64,000 nucleotides of DNA from Alphaproteobacteria bacterium (GTDB taxonomy: Bacteria > Pseudomonadota > Alphaproteobacteria > Bin65): the NCBI GenBank assembly GCA_022819985.1, contig JAJEGH010000004.1, positions 1 through 64,000 of the forward strand, written 5' to 3'. Below are positions 55,096 through 63,111 of this stretch, in pieces. How positions within the stretch are numbered: position 1 is the stretch's first letter; each line of letters begins with the position of its first letter. Made by a program: the position numbers and the translations under genes. The notes under the pieces were generated by a model that was given only the letters and a program-made list of their open reading frames with translations, was not told where the DNA came from and made no database searches.

Positions 55096-55563
55096 CTATT
55101 CGACGATCGCCAGGACGTCGCCGAACTCGACCGGCACGCCGTTTTCGACGACGATCTGCGTGACGGTGCCGGCGTGGGGCGCCTTGATCTCGTTGAAGGT
55201 CTTCATGGCTTCGACCAGCATCAGGGTTTGGCCGACGCTCACCGTGTCGCCGACGGCGATGAAGGTCGCCGCGCCCGGTTCGGGCGAGAGATAGACGGTG
55301 CCGACCATCGGCGAGATAACGGCGCCGGGATGGTCGGCCGCTACCGGCGCCGGCGCTTCGGACCCGCCGGGCAGGGGCGGCGGAGCGCCGTCCCCGGCCG
55401 GTGTGCCGGACGGCGGCGGAGCGGCATAGGCGATGGCCCCCGATTGCTGGCGGGCGACGCGGATCCGGAGGTCGCCGTCGTCATACTCGATCTCCGTCAG
55501 CCCGGTTTCGTCGAGCAATTCCGCGAGGCGGCGCACGCTGTCGTCGTCGATCGTCCTGGACAT
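55096..55563 (-). CDS. accB: Acetyl-CoA carboxylase biotin carboxyl carrier protein
   Basis: 155 residues. The N-terminal helix SVRRLAELLDETGLTEIEYD opens the family, a Pro/Ala/Gly linker follows, and the biotinyl domain starts near residue 82 (ISPMVGTVYLSPEPGAATF). The biotinylated lysine is in LMLVEAMKTFNEIKAP. The thumb loop region is present as in AccB. It lies 52 bases upstream of accC and 42 bases downstream of aroQ. Confidence 0.94.
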   Translation of the reverse strand: MSRTIDDDSVRRLAELLDETGLTEIEYDDGDLRIRVARQQSGAIAYAAPPPSGTPAGDGAPPPLPGGSEAPAPVAADHPGAVISPMVGTVYLSPEPGAATFIAVGDTVSVGQTLMLVEAMKTFNEIKAPHAGTVTQIVVENGVPVEFGDVLAIVE

Positions 55564-55605
55564 GAAGGAGCTCCGTGCGGAAAGGCGAGGCGGCCGGCGG
55601 CCGGC

Positions 55606-56094
55606 TCATCCGCTCCCCGGAGAACCGGTCGTGGGAGAACCGGTCGTCGGAGAACCGGTCGCCGATAAGTGCAGCGCCAGCGCCTGAAGCGCAAGCCGGT
55701 AACTGTCCGCACCGAAGCCGGAAATCGCGCCCAGCGCCGCCTGGGCGATATAGGAGCGGCGGCGGAAGGATTCGCGGGCGTGGACGTTCGACAGATGCAC
55801 TTCAACCGTCGGCAGGCCGACGGCGCGGATCGCGTCCAGCAGCGCCACGGACGTATGGGTGAACGCGCCGGCGTTGATGACGACGCCGCTGCAACGGCCG
55901 GCGGCGTCGTGGATCAGTTCGACCAGCTCGCCTTCGTGATTGCTCTGGCGGCAATCGACGTCCAGCCCGAGTTCGGCGCCCCAGGACCGGCACTTTTCCT
56001 CGATTTCCGCCAGGGTCGCCGCGCCGTAGATTTCCGGCTCGCGGCTGCCGAGAAGATTGAGGTTGGGCCCGTTCAGTAAAAGGACAGTGTGCAT
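55606..56094 (-). CDS. aroQ: 3-dehydroquinate dehydratase, type II
   Basis: 162 residues. It dehydrates 3-dehydroquinate in the shikimate pathway. [20 protein letters not shown] with the active-site region, [34 protein letters not shown] with the catalytic histidine region, [19 protein letters not shown] and [14 protein letters not shown] are all intact. The C-terminal 17 residues are an unusual Ser/Pro/Thr/Gly repeat encoded by a 15-base array. ATG 56094 is the family start. It begins the aroQ-accB-accC-aat cluster. Confidence 0.94.
   Translation of the reverse strand: MHTVLLLNGPNLNLLGSREPEIYGAATLAEIEEKCRSWGAELGLDVDCRQSNHEGELVELIHDAAGRCSGVVINAGAFTHTSVALLDAIRAVGLPTVEVHLSNVHARESFRRRSYIAQAALGAISGFGADSYRLALQALALHLSATGSPTTGSPTTGSPGSG
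55621..55665 (-). repeat. Three 15-base tandem repeats at the aroQ 3' end
   Basis: On the plus strand AGAACCGGTCGTGGG, AGAACCGGTCGTCGG and AGAACCGGTCGCCGA are consecutive. They are translated within aroQ as repeated SPTTG-like units after the end of the conserved fold, so they add only a disordered tail. Confidence 0.8.
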
Positions 56095-56136
56095 CTGGCG
56101 GCTGTGGCGATTTTGATTTTCATGTCTCAACAATTA

Positions 56137-56155
56137 CCAGACTGTACCTGTCTGG
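56137..56155 (-). terminator. Possible terminator hairpin after the XRE antitoxin
   Basis: CCAGAC (56137) and GTCTGG (56150) pair around a seven-base loop. On the minus strand the hairpin lies 15 bases beyond the antitoxin stop and is followed by TAATTGTTG, a poor T tract. It separates the toxin-antitoxin operon from aroQ. Confidence 0.4.
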
Positions 56156-56169
56156 ACTAGGCCAAGTCC

Positions 56170-56505
56170 TCAATCGGCCGCGGTGGGCGAAGAACCGTCG
56201 GCGAAATTTGTAATTGTGACCGTGCCCTGCGGAAACTCGGCAACGATGTTGAGCGTGCCGCCCATCGCCTCGATATAGGCACGAAGATTGGAGACATACA
56301 TGTCTGCCCGGCGTTCCAGTTTGGCGACGGCAGGCTGATTCACGTTCAAAGCCTCGCCGATCGCCTTCTGGGTCATCGCACGCGCCTTGCGGAGTTCATG
56401 AAGCGGCATGGCCGCCCGGAGTTCTGCCTTGCGGGCCTCCACCCGCGCTCGGCGCTCGGGCGTAAGGTCGGCTGTCAAATTGCGAAAATCGCTACGTCCG
56501 GTCAT
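56170..56505 (-). CDS. XRE-family antitoxin of a RelE-type pair
   Basis: 111 residues. A helical N-terminus (LTPERRARVEARKAELRA) leads to an XRE helix-turn-helix: HELRKARAMTQKAIGEALNV then NQPAVAKLERRADMYVSNLR. The C-terminal GGTLNIVAEFPQGTVTI is the beta segment common in antitoxins of this class. Its ATG overlaps the toxin's TGA by four bases (ATGA), so the pair is translationally coupled in toxin-first order. Confidence 0.88.
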   Translation of the reverse strand: MTGRSDFRNLTADLTPERRARVEARKAELRAAMPLHELRKARAMTQKAIGEALNVNQPAVAKLERRADMYVSNLRAYIEAMGGTLNIVAEFPQGTVTITNFADGSSPTAAD

Positions 56506-56864
56506 TGGATCGAACCTTCCTGTCTCAACTCTGCTAGGTGCTCGTCGTAGAGCCTGTCGGCGATAGGCACATAGTGCTTGTAAAACCGGTCGTTTCCCGA
56601 TTTGTCGCCGCCGATCAGCAGAATCACCGATCTCCTCGGGTCGAAAGCGTAGAAGACGCGGATGGGCTTACCCCTGCTCTGGATGCGGAGTTCCCGCAAA
56701 CGGCCATGGCGAGAGCCCGCAACGCCCGACGAGTAGGGAAAGGGCAAATTCGCCCCATGCTCCATCAGCAGTTCGACTACGGCAGTTATGTCTTCCTGTT
56801 CGCTTGCCGCCAGACCGGCCCACCATGTACCGAACTCGTCAGTATATTCGACATCCGTCGCCAT
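56502..56864 (-). CDS. RelE/HigB-type toxin (phage-derived Gp49-like)
   Basis: 120 residues. EYTDEFGTWWAGLAASEQED opens the Gp49-like HigB subfamily, then LPFPYSSGVAGSRHGRLREL, RIQSRGKPIRVFYAFDPRRS and VILLIGGDKSGNDRFYKHYV carry the basic and aromatic residues of the ribonuclease face. It should cut mRNA on ribosomes and be neutralised by the adjacent antitoxin. ATG 56864 lies only a few bases after a candidate promoter. Confidence 0.9.
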   Translation of the reverse strand: MATDVEYTDEFGTWWAGLAASEQEDITAVVELLMEHGANLPFPYSSGVAGSRHGRLRELRIQSRGKPIRVFYAFDPRRSVILLIGGDKSGNDRFYKHYVPIADRLYDEHLAELRQEGSIQ

Positions 56865-56869
56865 GTCGC

Positions 56870-56898
56870 AAAATATTCCACTCAGGGAATATGTACAA
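56870..56898 (-). promoter_or_regulatory. Promoter of the RelE/XRE pair with palindromic operator
   Basis: On the minus strand TTGTAC (56893-56898) and TATTTT (56870-56875) are 17 bases apart. The inverted repeat ATATTCC/GGAATAT (56873-56879 and 56886-56892) spans most of the spacer. The -10 box ends five bases from the toxin ATG, so the transcript should be leaderless or nearly so. ATATGTACAA near the -35 box recurs at about 56961. Confidence 0.6.
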
Positions 56899-57050
56899 GT
56901 CCGTTTGCAGCCATCCGAAAATAATCGGGCAACACTGCCGGGCAAACTTTTCAGCGGTTCATATGTACAACCGCAGCCCCGCCTGCCGCACCCGGTTGAT
57001 CCGGCGGTGCGGGCGGCCCATCTGTCGGGCGCATCGACAGGCAGGCGGGC

Positions 57051-58430
57051 ATGAGCGGATACGATTTCGATTTCTTCGTCATCGGCGCGGGATCGGGCGG
57101 CACGCGGGCGTCCCGGATCGCCGCGGCGCACGGCGCGAAGGTGGGGGTCGCCGAAGAACGCCATCTGGGCGGCACCTGCGTCAATGTCGGCTGCGTGCCC
57201 AAGAAGCTGTTCACCTACGCCGCCCATTTCGCCGAGGATTTCGAGGACGCCGAAGGCTTCGGCTGGACGGTCGGCCCGCGCCGCCACGCCTGGCCGGCGC
57301 TGATCGCCAACAAGAACCGCGAGATTTCCCGGCTGAACGGCATCTACGAGCGGCTGATCGCCGGGCCGGGCGCCGAAATCTTCGACAGTCGCGCCACATT
57401 CCTCGACAACCACACACTGGACGTCGGCGGGCGGCGGATCACGGCCGACAAGATCCTCATCGCCGTCGGCGGCCGGCCTTTCGTGCCCGACTTCGACGGT
57501 CGCGAGCACGTCATCACCTCGGACGGCGCCTTTTTCCTGCCGGACCTGCCGGAGCGCATCGTCGTGGTGGGTGGCGGCTATATCGCGGTCGAGTTCGCCG
57601 GCATCTTCAACGGGCTGGGCGCGCAGGTGACGCAGATCTACCGCGGCAATCCCTTCCTGCGCGGCTTCGACGACGATGTCCGGGAATTCCTGGCCGGCGA
57701 GATGGTCAAGAAAGGCGTCGACCTGCGCTTCGACGCCGATGTCCGGCGGGTGGTGCGGCGGTCCGGCGGCGGTTTCTCGGTCGACCTGAAGGACGGCGGC
57801 ACGGTGGAGACCGACCTGGTCATGTACGCGACCGGCCGCGTGCCGAACACCGGCGGCCTGGGGCTGGACGCGGCCGGCGTCGCGACCGGGCGGGGCGGGG
57901 CCGTCACCGTCGATGCCGGCTGGCGCACCAATATCGACAATATCTACGCTATCGGCGACGTCACCGACCGGATCCAGCTCACGCCCGTGGCGATCCAGGA
58001 AGGCCACGCGCTGGCCGACTCATTGTTCAATCCGTCCGGGAAGACCGTCGGATACGAGTTTGTTCCTTCGGCAGTTTTCAGCCAGCCGGAAATCGGCACG
58101 GTGGGTTACACGGAAGCGGAGGCGCGGGCGAAATTCGGCGCTCTGGATATCTACCGGTCCGAATTCCGGCCGATGAAGCACACGCTCTCCGGCCGCGACG
58201 AGCGGGGGCTGATGAAGCTGGTCGTCGTGCGCGAGACCCAGCGCGTGGTCGGCCTCCATGTCGTCGGCCCGGGCGCCGGCGAGATGACCCAGGGCTTCGC
58301 CGTCGCCATCGTCATGGGCGCGACCAAGCGCGATTTCGACGCCACCATCGGCATCCATCCGACCGCCGCCGAGGAACTGGTGACGATGCGCGAGCCGATC
58401 CCCGACCCGGTGCCCCTGGCGGCCGAATAA
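57051..58430 (+). CDS. gor: Glutathione-disulfide reductase
   Basis: 459 residues, class I pyridine nucleotide-disulfide oxidoreductase. FFVIGAGSGGTRASRIAA binds FAD, GGTCVNVGCVPKKLF holds the redox-active cysteine pair, VVVGGGYIAVEFAGIFNGLG binds the nicotinamide nucleotide, and GIHPTAAEEL gives the C-terminal His-Glu pair. It reduces oxidised glutathione, probably with NADPH. It could support the glutathione transferase at 3504. ATG 57051 is the family start. Confidence 0.9.
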   Translation: MSGYDFDFFVIGAGSGGTRASRIAAAHGAKVGVAEERHLGGTCVNVGCVPKKLFTYAAHFAEDFEDAEGFGWTVGPRRHAWPALIANKNREISRLNGIYERLIAGPGAEIFDSRATFLDNHTLDVGGRRITADKILIAVGGRPFVPDFDGREHVITSDGAFFLPDLPERIVVVGGGYIAVEFAGIFNGLGAQVTQIYRGNPFLRGFDDDVREFLAGEMVKKGVDLRFDADVRRVVRRSGGGFSVDLKDGGTVETDLVMYATGRVPNTGGLGLDAAGVATGRGGAVTVDAGWRTNIDNIYAIGDVTDRIQLTPVAIQEGHALADSLFNPSGKTVGYEFVPSAVFSQPEIGTVGYTEAEARAKFGALDIYRSEFRPMKHTLSGRDERGLMKLVVVRETQRVVGLHVVGPGAGEMTQGFAVAIVMGATKRDFDATIGIHPTAAEELVTMREPIPDPVPLAAE

Positions 58431-58545
58431 AGGCAAATTCCGCGCAGCCTGCGTTTCGGCCTGCGCGGCGGCGCGCCTTGGCGGTTGAACCGGGCGCCGA
58501 ACGCGGCTTTACTGCCGCCGCACTGTATCGAGGAGATCCCGCCCC

Positions 58546-59307
58546 ATGCCGGAAGGTTCCATCGTCGTCAGCCCCGAGGGTATCGCCGACAAGGTCGTCG
58601 CCATCCGCGAGGAATGGCATACCAAGAAGCATCCGTTCTTCCAGGCCATGCTCGACGGTTCGCTGCCGCTGCGCGCGCTCGGCGTCTACATGGCCCAGCA
58701 TCTGAAATTCGTGAACTATGTCGTGCCGTCCTTCGGCTTCCTCTACTGGCGCGGCCCGTCGGACATCCGGCGCATGATCGCCGAGAACATGGCCGAGGAA
58801 GAGGGGCTGATGGCGATTCCCAAGCCCGGCCACGTCCCGCACGACCATTTCGAGATGATTTCGGACTTCTGCCGCCACGCCGGCCTGTCCGACGAGGAGA
58901 TCGAGAATACCCAACCCACCCCCGGCTGGTGGGCGCGGACCCTGTATTACTGCCACGTCAACCGGGAGGAGCCGCTCGGCGTCGCGCTCGCCATGGCCTC
59001 GACCCAGGAAGGCCAGCAGGTTGCGCTCAACAACGAGATCACCATCCCGTCTTTCGCCAAACATTACGGCCTGACGAAAGACGATCCGGAAATCGCCTTC
59101 TTCGTCGAGCATGCCGAGGCCGACCTGGAGCACTCCACGCGCCAGCTCGACCTGTGCGCAAAGTACATCCGCACGCCGGAAGAGGCCGCCCGCGCGCTCG
59201 AGGTGTGCGAGACCGCGGTGCGCCTGCGCTGGGCCTCGACCAACGATATCTGGCGGGAGGAAGTGCTCGGCGAGACCGACATGCTGCCCGACGGCGTCAG
59301 CGGCTGA
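58546..59307 (+). CDS. PqqC/TenA-like haem-oxygenase-fold protein
   Basis: 253 residues, all helical. REEWHTKKHPFFQAMLDGSL resembles the first helices of PqqC and related iron-dependent oxidases. NMAEEEGLMAIPKPGHVPHD and ASTQEGQQVALNNEITIP carry conserved Glu and His residues, and FFVEHAEADLEHSTRQLDL supplies the later His/Glu set expected for a metal site. No other pqq gene is nearby, so PQQ synthesis is unlikely. An iron-containing redox enzyme of unknown substrate is the better description. Confidence 0.78.
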   Translation: MPEGSIVVSPEGIADKVVAIREEWHTKKHPFFQAMLDGSLPLRALGVYMAQHLKFVNYVVPSFGFLYWRGPSDIRRMIAENMAEEEGLMAIPKPGHVPHDHFEMISDFCRHAGLSDEEIENTQPTPGWWARTLYYCHVNREEPLGVALAMASTQEGQQVALNNEITIPSFAKHYGLTKDDPEIAFFVEHAEADLEHSTRQLDLCAKYIRTPEEAARALEVCETAVRLRWASTNDIWREEVLGETDMLPDGVSG

Positions 59308-59361
59308 CGGCGCGGGCCGGGCAAATCGAGGCAGGAGCAGGCCCTTCGATACGCCCCGCCC

Positions 59362-59482
59362 TTCGATACGCCCCGGCCCCGGGGGGCCGGGGCTACTCAG
59401 GGTGAGGGTGAGGGGTGTGTTAAGGGATTTGAACCCCCAACAACCCCCTCATCCCGAGTAGGCGCGTCAGCGCCGTATCGAG
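59362..59482. repeat. REPIN-like paired hairpin element, family A copy 3 (inverted)
   Basis: TTCGATACGCCCCGGCC and GGCTACTCAGGGTGAGG form one arm and CCTCATCCCGAGTAGGCGCG and TCAGCGCCGTATCGA the other, with a spacer of TTTGAACCCCCAACAACC. Orientation is opposite to the copies at 6599 and 24849. A partial CTTCGATACGCCCC precedes it. The element fills most of the gap between two convergent genes. Confidence 0.75.
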
Positions 59483-59500
59483 GGACGAACGGTCTCGAGT

Positions 59501-60424
59501 TTACCCGGTTTTTCGGAGCCGGACTGCGTCGTCGTTATCCCCGGAATTCCGCAGCACCGCACCGATCCGGTCGGCGGCCGTCTTGTAGTCGGCGAGGGCG
59601 AACAGGGCGGGGTCGGCCTCCGCACGGTCGGCTATCGCATCCTGCAGCGCCGCGATGGCGTCGCTGAGAAGCGGCGGAAAACCCGCGTCGGAGACCGCCT
59701 CGCCGGCGAAGCGCATCTCGGCGGCCCGCCGCCGGCCGTGCCGCAACACCCGCTCGAACACATAATCGGCCTTCGCCGCCCAGTCGATTTCCGGATCGCT
59801 CTTCTGGAGCGAGGCGAGGACGGCGCCGTCCGCCCCGTATTGCCGGGCGGCCAACATGCTCTCGACCACGATCGCCTCGATCCCCTTGACGATGACGCTG
59901 CGGCACAGCTTGACCGCGGCCGCCGCGCCGAAACGGTCGCCCACCACGGCCATGACCATCCCGAAAGGGCTGAGGATTTCGTGCGCGTCCGAGGCCGCCG
60001 GCCCGGCCAGCAGGACTTCGCTCGCCACGCCGTTTTCGACGACCGGCGCCATGATCGTCGCTTCGACATAACGGGCGCCGGAGGCTTCGACGATCGCCGC
60101 TCCGGTCTCCTTCTCGCGCGGCGAGACTGAGTTCATGTCCATGAACAACTGCCCGGCCCGCAGGTGGCCTGCCGCCTCCGCCGCTACGGCGCGCGCTGCA
60201 TCGGCCGGAACCAGCGACAGGACGATCGCCGCACCGTCGATGGCGTCTCCGGCCGCGGCGCAGACCGCCACGCCGTCGGCCGCCGCATTGGCCCGGATGG
60301 CGGCGCCTCCGGGCGTCGGCACGAGAATATCCCAGGTCGCGACCGTCGCGCCGGCCCCGGCCAGCCCGGCGCCGAAGGCGCGGCCCGCCTCGCCGTAACC
60401 GATGATGCCGATGCGTGCCGTCAT
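59501..60424 (-). CDS. NAD(P)-dependent dehydrogenase of the 3-hydroxyisobutyrate/6PGDH type (DUF1932)
   Basis: 307 residues. The Rossmann motif is RIGIIGYGEAGRAFGAGLAG, followed by IVLSLVPADAARAVAAE, FMDMNSVSPREKE and AVKLCRSVIVKGIEAIVVES, in which the usual catalytic lysine is present. The C-terminal helical domain matches the DUF1932 group, found in 6-phosphogluconate dehydrogenase-like proteins. The substrate is unknown. Start ATG 60424 is the natural N-terminus. Confidence 0.8.
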   Translation of the reverse strand: MTARIGIIGYGEAGRAFGAGLAGAGATVATWDILVPTPGGAAIRANAAADGVAVCAAAGDAIDGAAIVLSLVPADAARAVAAEAAGHLRAGQLFMDMNSVSPREKETGAAIVEASGARYVEATIMAPVVENGVASEVLLAGPAASDAHEILSPFGMVMAVVGDRFGAAAAVKLCRSVIVKGIEAIVVESMLAARQYGADGAVLASLQKSDPEIDWAAKADYVFERVLRHGRRRAAEMRFAGEAVSDAGFPPLLSDAIAALQDAIADRAEADPALFALADYKTAADRIGAVLRNSGDNDDAVRLRKTG

Positions 60425-60533
60425 GCTATAACCCCCCTGTCTTTTTTGGGTCTTTCGGGTCGTTCGGAATGCCGGAGCGCGCTACTCTAGGGCGGAGCGC
60501 CCGCCCGGGAAACCGTTGGAAGGGAAGGTCGGC

Positions 60534-61451
60534 GTGAGGTTTGTCGGAATCGAGGCGGTCACCTACGGCGTGACCAACCTGCCGAAAGCGCGGCGCTTCT
60601 GGGCCGATTTCGGCCTGGAGGAGCAGCCGGCCGGCAAGGCTTCCGCGGTTTTCGCCGCGGCGAACGGCGCGCGCGTCGTCCTCAAGCGCCGGAGCGACCG
60701 GACGCTGCCGCCGCCGATCGAGGCGGGATCGTCCGTCCGGTCGATCCGCTGGGGCATGGAGACCGAAGCCGATGTCGAGGCGGTGCGCGAACGGCTGGCC
60801 GAAGCCGGTCGCCTTGCCGAAGGGCCGGGCGTAGGGGCGGTCGACCCGGCCGGCTTCGCCCTCGAATTCGTCGTATCCGGATTGCGGATGCCCGAGGTCG
60901 CGCCGTCGCCTGCGAACGCGCCGCAGGACATCAACCGCATCGACACCCGCGCCGGCTTCTACGAGCGGGCCGCGCCATTGAAAATCGGCCATATCGTGCT
61001 CAACGTGCCGGACGCCCCCGCCTGTTCCGCCTTCTACCGCGAAATTCTGGGTTTCCACCTGTCCGACGCCTACGACAATGGCAGCGTGTTCCTGCGCTGC
61101 GCGGCGCGCCACAGCCATCACAACCTGTTCCTGCTGCAATCGCCGACCGGCCGGCCGGGCATCAACCACCTGGCCTTCGCCGTGCGCGACATCCACGAGA
61201 TGTTCGCCGGCGGCCAGCACCTCGCCCTCTGCGGCTGGAAAACCGCGGTCGGGCCGGGCCGGCACCGCATCTCGTCCTGCTATTTCTGGTATGTGCACAA
61301 TCCCTGCGGCGGCCTCGCCGAATATTTCTGGGACGAGGACTATCTCACCGAAGACTGGGAGCCCCAGCTCTGGACGCCGGGGCCGGAGGTCTTTGCCGAA
61401 TGGATGCTGCCGAAGGGCCTGCCGCTGCGGAAATCCCGCGGCGCCCGCTGA
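60534..61451 (+). CDS. Two-domain VOC-family protein (glyoxalase/extradiol dioxygenase type)
   Basis: 305 residues from GTG 60534, which has GGGAAGG just upstream; an in-frame TTG at 60516 is less likely. Two VOC modules are visible: GIEAVTYGVTNLPKARRFW at about 5-105 and APLKIGHIVLNVPDAPACSA at about 155-280. The second has metal-ligand candidates in KIGHIVLNV (His), GINHLAFAV (His) and GGLAEYFWDED (Glu), as in extradiol dioxygenases. RHSHHNLFLLQSP is also typical. It could cleave a catechol-like ring or act on a related substrate. Confidence 0.82.
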   Translation: MRFVGIEAVTYGVTNLPKARRFWADFGLEEQPAGKASAVFAAANGARVVLKRRSDRTLPPPIEAGSSVRSIRWGMETEADVEAVRERLAEAGRLAEGPGVGAVDPAGFALEFVVSGLRMPEVAPSPANAPQDINRIDTRAGFYERAAPLKIGHIVLNVPDAPACSAFYREILGFHLSDAYDNGSVFLRCAARHSHHNLFLLQSPTGRPGINHLAFAVRDIHEMFAGGQHLALCGWKTAVGPGRHRISSCYFWYVHNPCGGLAEYFWDEDYLTEDWEPQLWTPGPEVFAEWMLPKGLPLRKSRGAR

Positions 61452-61509
61452 CCCGGCGCGCGCCCCGGCCTTGCGCCGCCCGTCGAATCCGCCTATCGCC
61501 CGCTGCGTC

Positions 61510-62199
61510 ATGAAGCGCGCTCTCTTGTCGGTTTTGCCGCTGGCGGCGCTGGCCGCGCCGGCGGTTGCCGCGGTGCCGGCCGAAGATCTGCCGGACAACC
61601 TGAACTGTCAGCAGGTGCCGAAACGCGGCTGGACGGTCTGCGCGTCCACGGTGCGGCTGCCCCTTTTCCCCGAGAAACCGGGCGAGCCGACCGTTTTCTT
61701 TCATCCGCGCCATGCCGCCGACGGCGACCCGAAGACCGCCTGGTCGCCCGGCCAGCGCGGCCTCAATCTCGGCACCCTGATCGAGCTCCGCTTTTCCGCG
61801 GTCCGGCGCCTCCGCTACCTCGCCTTGTGGAACGGCGACGGCCGGTCGCCGAAGGCCTGGGCCGATAACGGGCGGTTGCGCCAGGTCCTGATCCAGACCT
61901 CGGACGGGCTGACCGACCGGGTCGATCTGGCCGAGCGCAACGGCATGCAGATGGTCGTCCTGTCGCGGCCGGTGGAGACGGCCTGGATCCGCCTGATTGC
62001 AACCGCCGTCACGCCGGGCAAACGCTACCGCCCGTTCGCGATCGGCGAGCTCCGACCGTCGGACGGCCGGCGCGGACTGGACGTGCCGGTGGTGAGCGCG
62101 GACCCGGTCGACGACTGGCTGCCGGCGGCGCCGGAATCCGGGAACCGGAGCGGCGGCGCGGGGCAGGGCGGCCCTTCCGGTTCGACCGGCCGGCCCTAG
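61510..62199 (+). CDS. Secreted protein with a discoidin/NADase-type glycan-binding domain
   Basis: 229 residues with a signal peptide (MKRALLSVLPLAALAAPAVA then AVPAED). The single domain begins HPRHAADGDPKTAWSPGQRG and continues IELRFSAVRRLRYLALWNGD, ADNGRLRQVLIQTSDG and WIRLIATAVTPGKRYRPFAI, the jelly-roll pattern of discoidin or NADase-type glycan-binding domains. A Gly/Ser/Pro-rich tail follows. No catalytic domain is attached, so it may be a carbohydrate- or surface-binding protein. Confidence 0.72.
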   Translation: MKRALLSVLPLAALAAPAVAAVPAEDLPDNLNCQQVPKRGWTVCASTVRLPLFPEKPGEPTVFFHPRHAADGDPKTAWSPGQRGLNLGTLIELRFSAVRRLRYLALWNGDGRSPKAWADNGRLRQVLIQTSDGLTDRVDLAERNGMQMVVLSRPVETAWIRLIATAVTPGKRYRPFAIGELRPSDGRRGLDVPVVSADPVDDWLPAAPESGNRSGGAGQGGPSGSTGRP

Positions 62200-62247
62200 A
62201 GCGCGTCTGTCTTACTTTGAACCGCCGACGCGGCAGAGGCTCGCCCT

Positions 62248-62443
62248 TCGATACGCCCCGGCCTGGCGGCCGGGGCTACTCAGGATGAGGAAGAGAGGGT
62301 GTTGAGGCGTTTGGACCCCCAACACTCCCCTCATCCCGAGTAGGCGCGTCAGCGCCGTATCGAGGGGGCCGTATCGAGAGCCTGCCCTGAGCGAAGCCGA
62401 AGGGGGGCCGTATCGAGAGCCTGTCCTGAGCCTGTCGAAGGGG
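62248..62443. repeat. REPIN-like element, family A copy 4, with the 39-base repeat unit inverted
   Basis: The core at 62248-62363 has the same inverted arms as the copy at 59362: TTCGATACGCCCCGGCC, GGCTACTCAGGATGAGG, a central GGACCCCCAACACTC, and CCGAGTAGGCGCGTCAGCGC. From 62364 to 62443 two inverted versions of the 39-base unit seen at 6521 follow, one nearly perfect and one diverged. No gene lies in the 327 bases from 62200 to 62526. Confidence 0.75.
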
Positions 62444-62526
62444 ACGGCATGCCGATACGGTTCCGTCCGAAACGGACAAGCCTTAGAAGCCGCGCGGCAG
62501 GCCGCATACCGGCCGGGGCGTTTGCC

Positions 62527-62967
62527 CTATTTCACCGTGATCGTAATGACCTTCGATACGACCGGCGGCGAATGCGGGACATGGGCGTGGTCGCCCAGGA
62601 CAAGCTGGAGCGTATGCGTGCCGGCGTCCAGCTTCAGTGTCGTCTCCGTCTGGCCGTTCCCGAAATGCAGGTGGTTCTCGTCCGTCGGAAGGCTGAGCTC
62701 CAGTTCGTCTTCGCCGTCCTCGCCCTTGCCGAGCGGCGGCCGGTCGATCAGCAGATGGTGGTGGCCGGTGCCCTTTTTCTCGATTCCGGACGGCGCCACG
62801 CCCATGCCGGACAGGCCGAAAATCACCTTGAAGGGAGCGGTGACCGTGTCGCCGTCCGAAAGGTTGACGAAATACACTTTGGCGCCGGGACTGGACGGCG
62901 TCTCCTGCGCCGCGGCGTTGCCGATCGCGGCAACCGAAAGCAGTAAGGTCAAGAGTATTATTTTCAC
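62527..62967 (-). CDS. DUF4399 family exported protein
   Basis: 146 residues from GTG 62967 with a signal peptide (VKIILLTLLLSVAAIGNAAA). The DUF4399 block is clear: AKVYFVNLSDGDTVTAPFKV, FGLSGMGVAPSGIEKKGTGH, HHLLIDRPPL and THTLQLVLGDHAHVPHSPPV. The histidine-rich beta-sandwich is periplasmic and of unknown function; the conserved histidines could bind a metal. GGAGCGAGA precedes the GTG. Confidence 0.88.
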   Translation of the reverse strand: MKIILLTLLLSVAAIGNAAAQETPSSPGAKVYFVNLSDGDTVTAPFKVIFGLSGMGVAPSGIEKKGTGHHHLLIDRPPLGKGEDGEDELELSLPTDENHLHFGNGQTETTLKLDAGTHTLQLVLGDHAHVPHSPPVVSKVITITVK

Positions 62968-63111
62968 GGGTCTCGCTCCCTCGCGTTCGCTACGGACGTT
63001 CACAAATATCCGAATACGGCGCAGGGTTGAACGCTTCCCGCCGCACGCCGGGCGTTCGAATAGCCGCAATACGGTACCCAAGCCAATCCCTAATCGCTTA
63101 ATCTCCCGGTT

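Noticed and set aside
59400..59440. T-loop-like GGATTTGAACCCCC suggesting a tRNA
   Set aside because: It lies in the spacer of the family A repeat; no acceptor or anticodon arms pair around it, and the same spacer in other copies differs.
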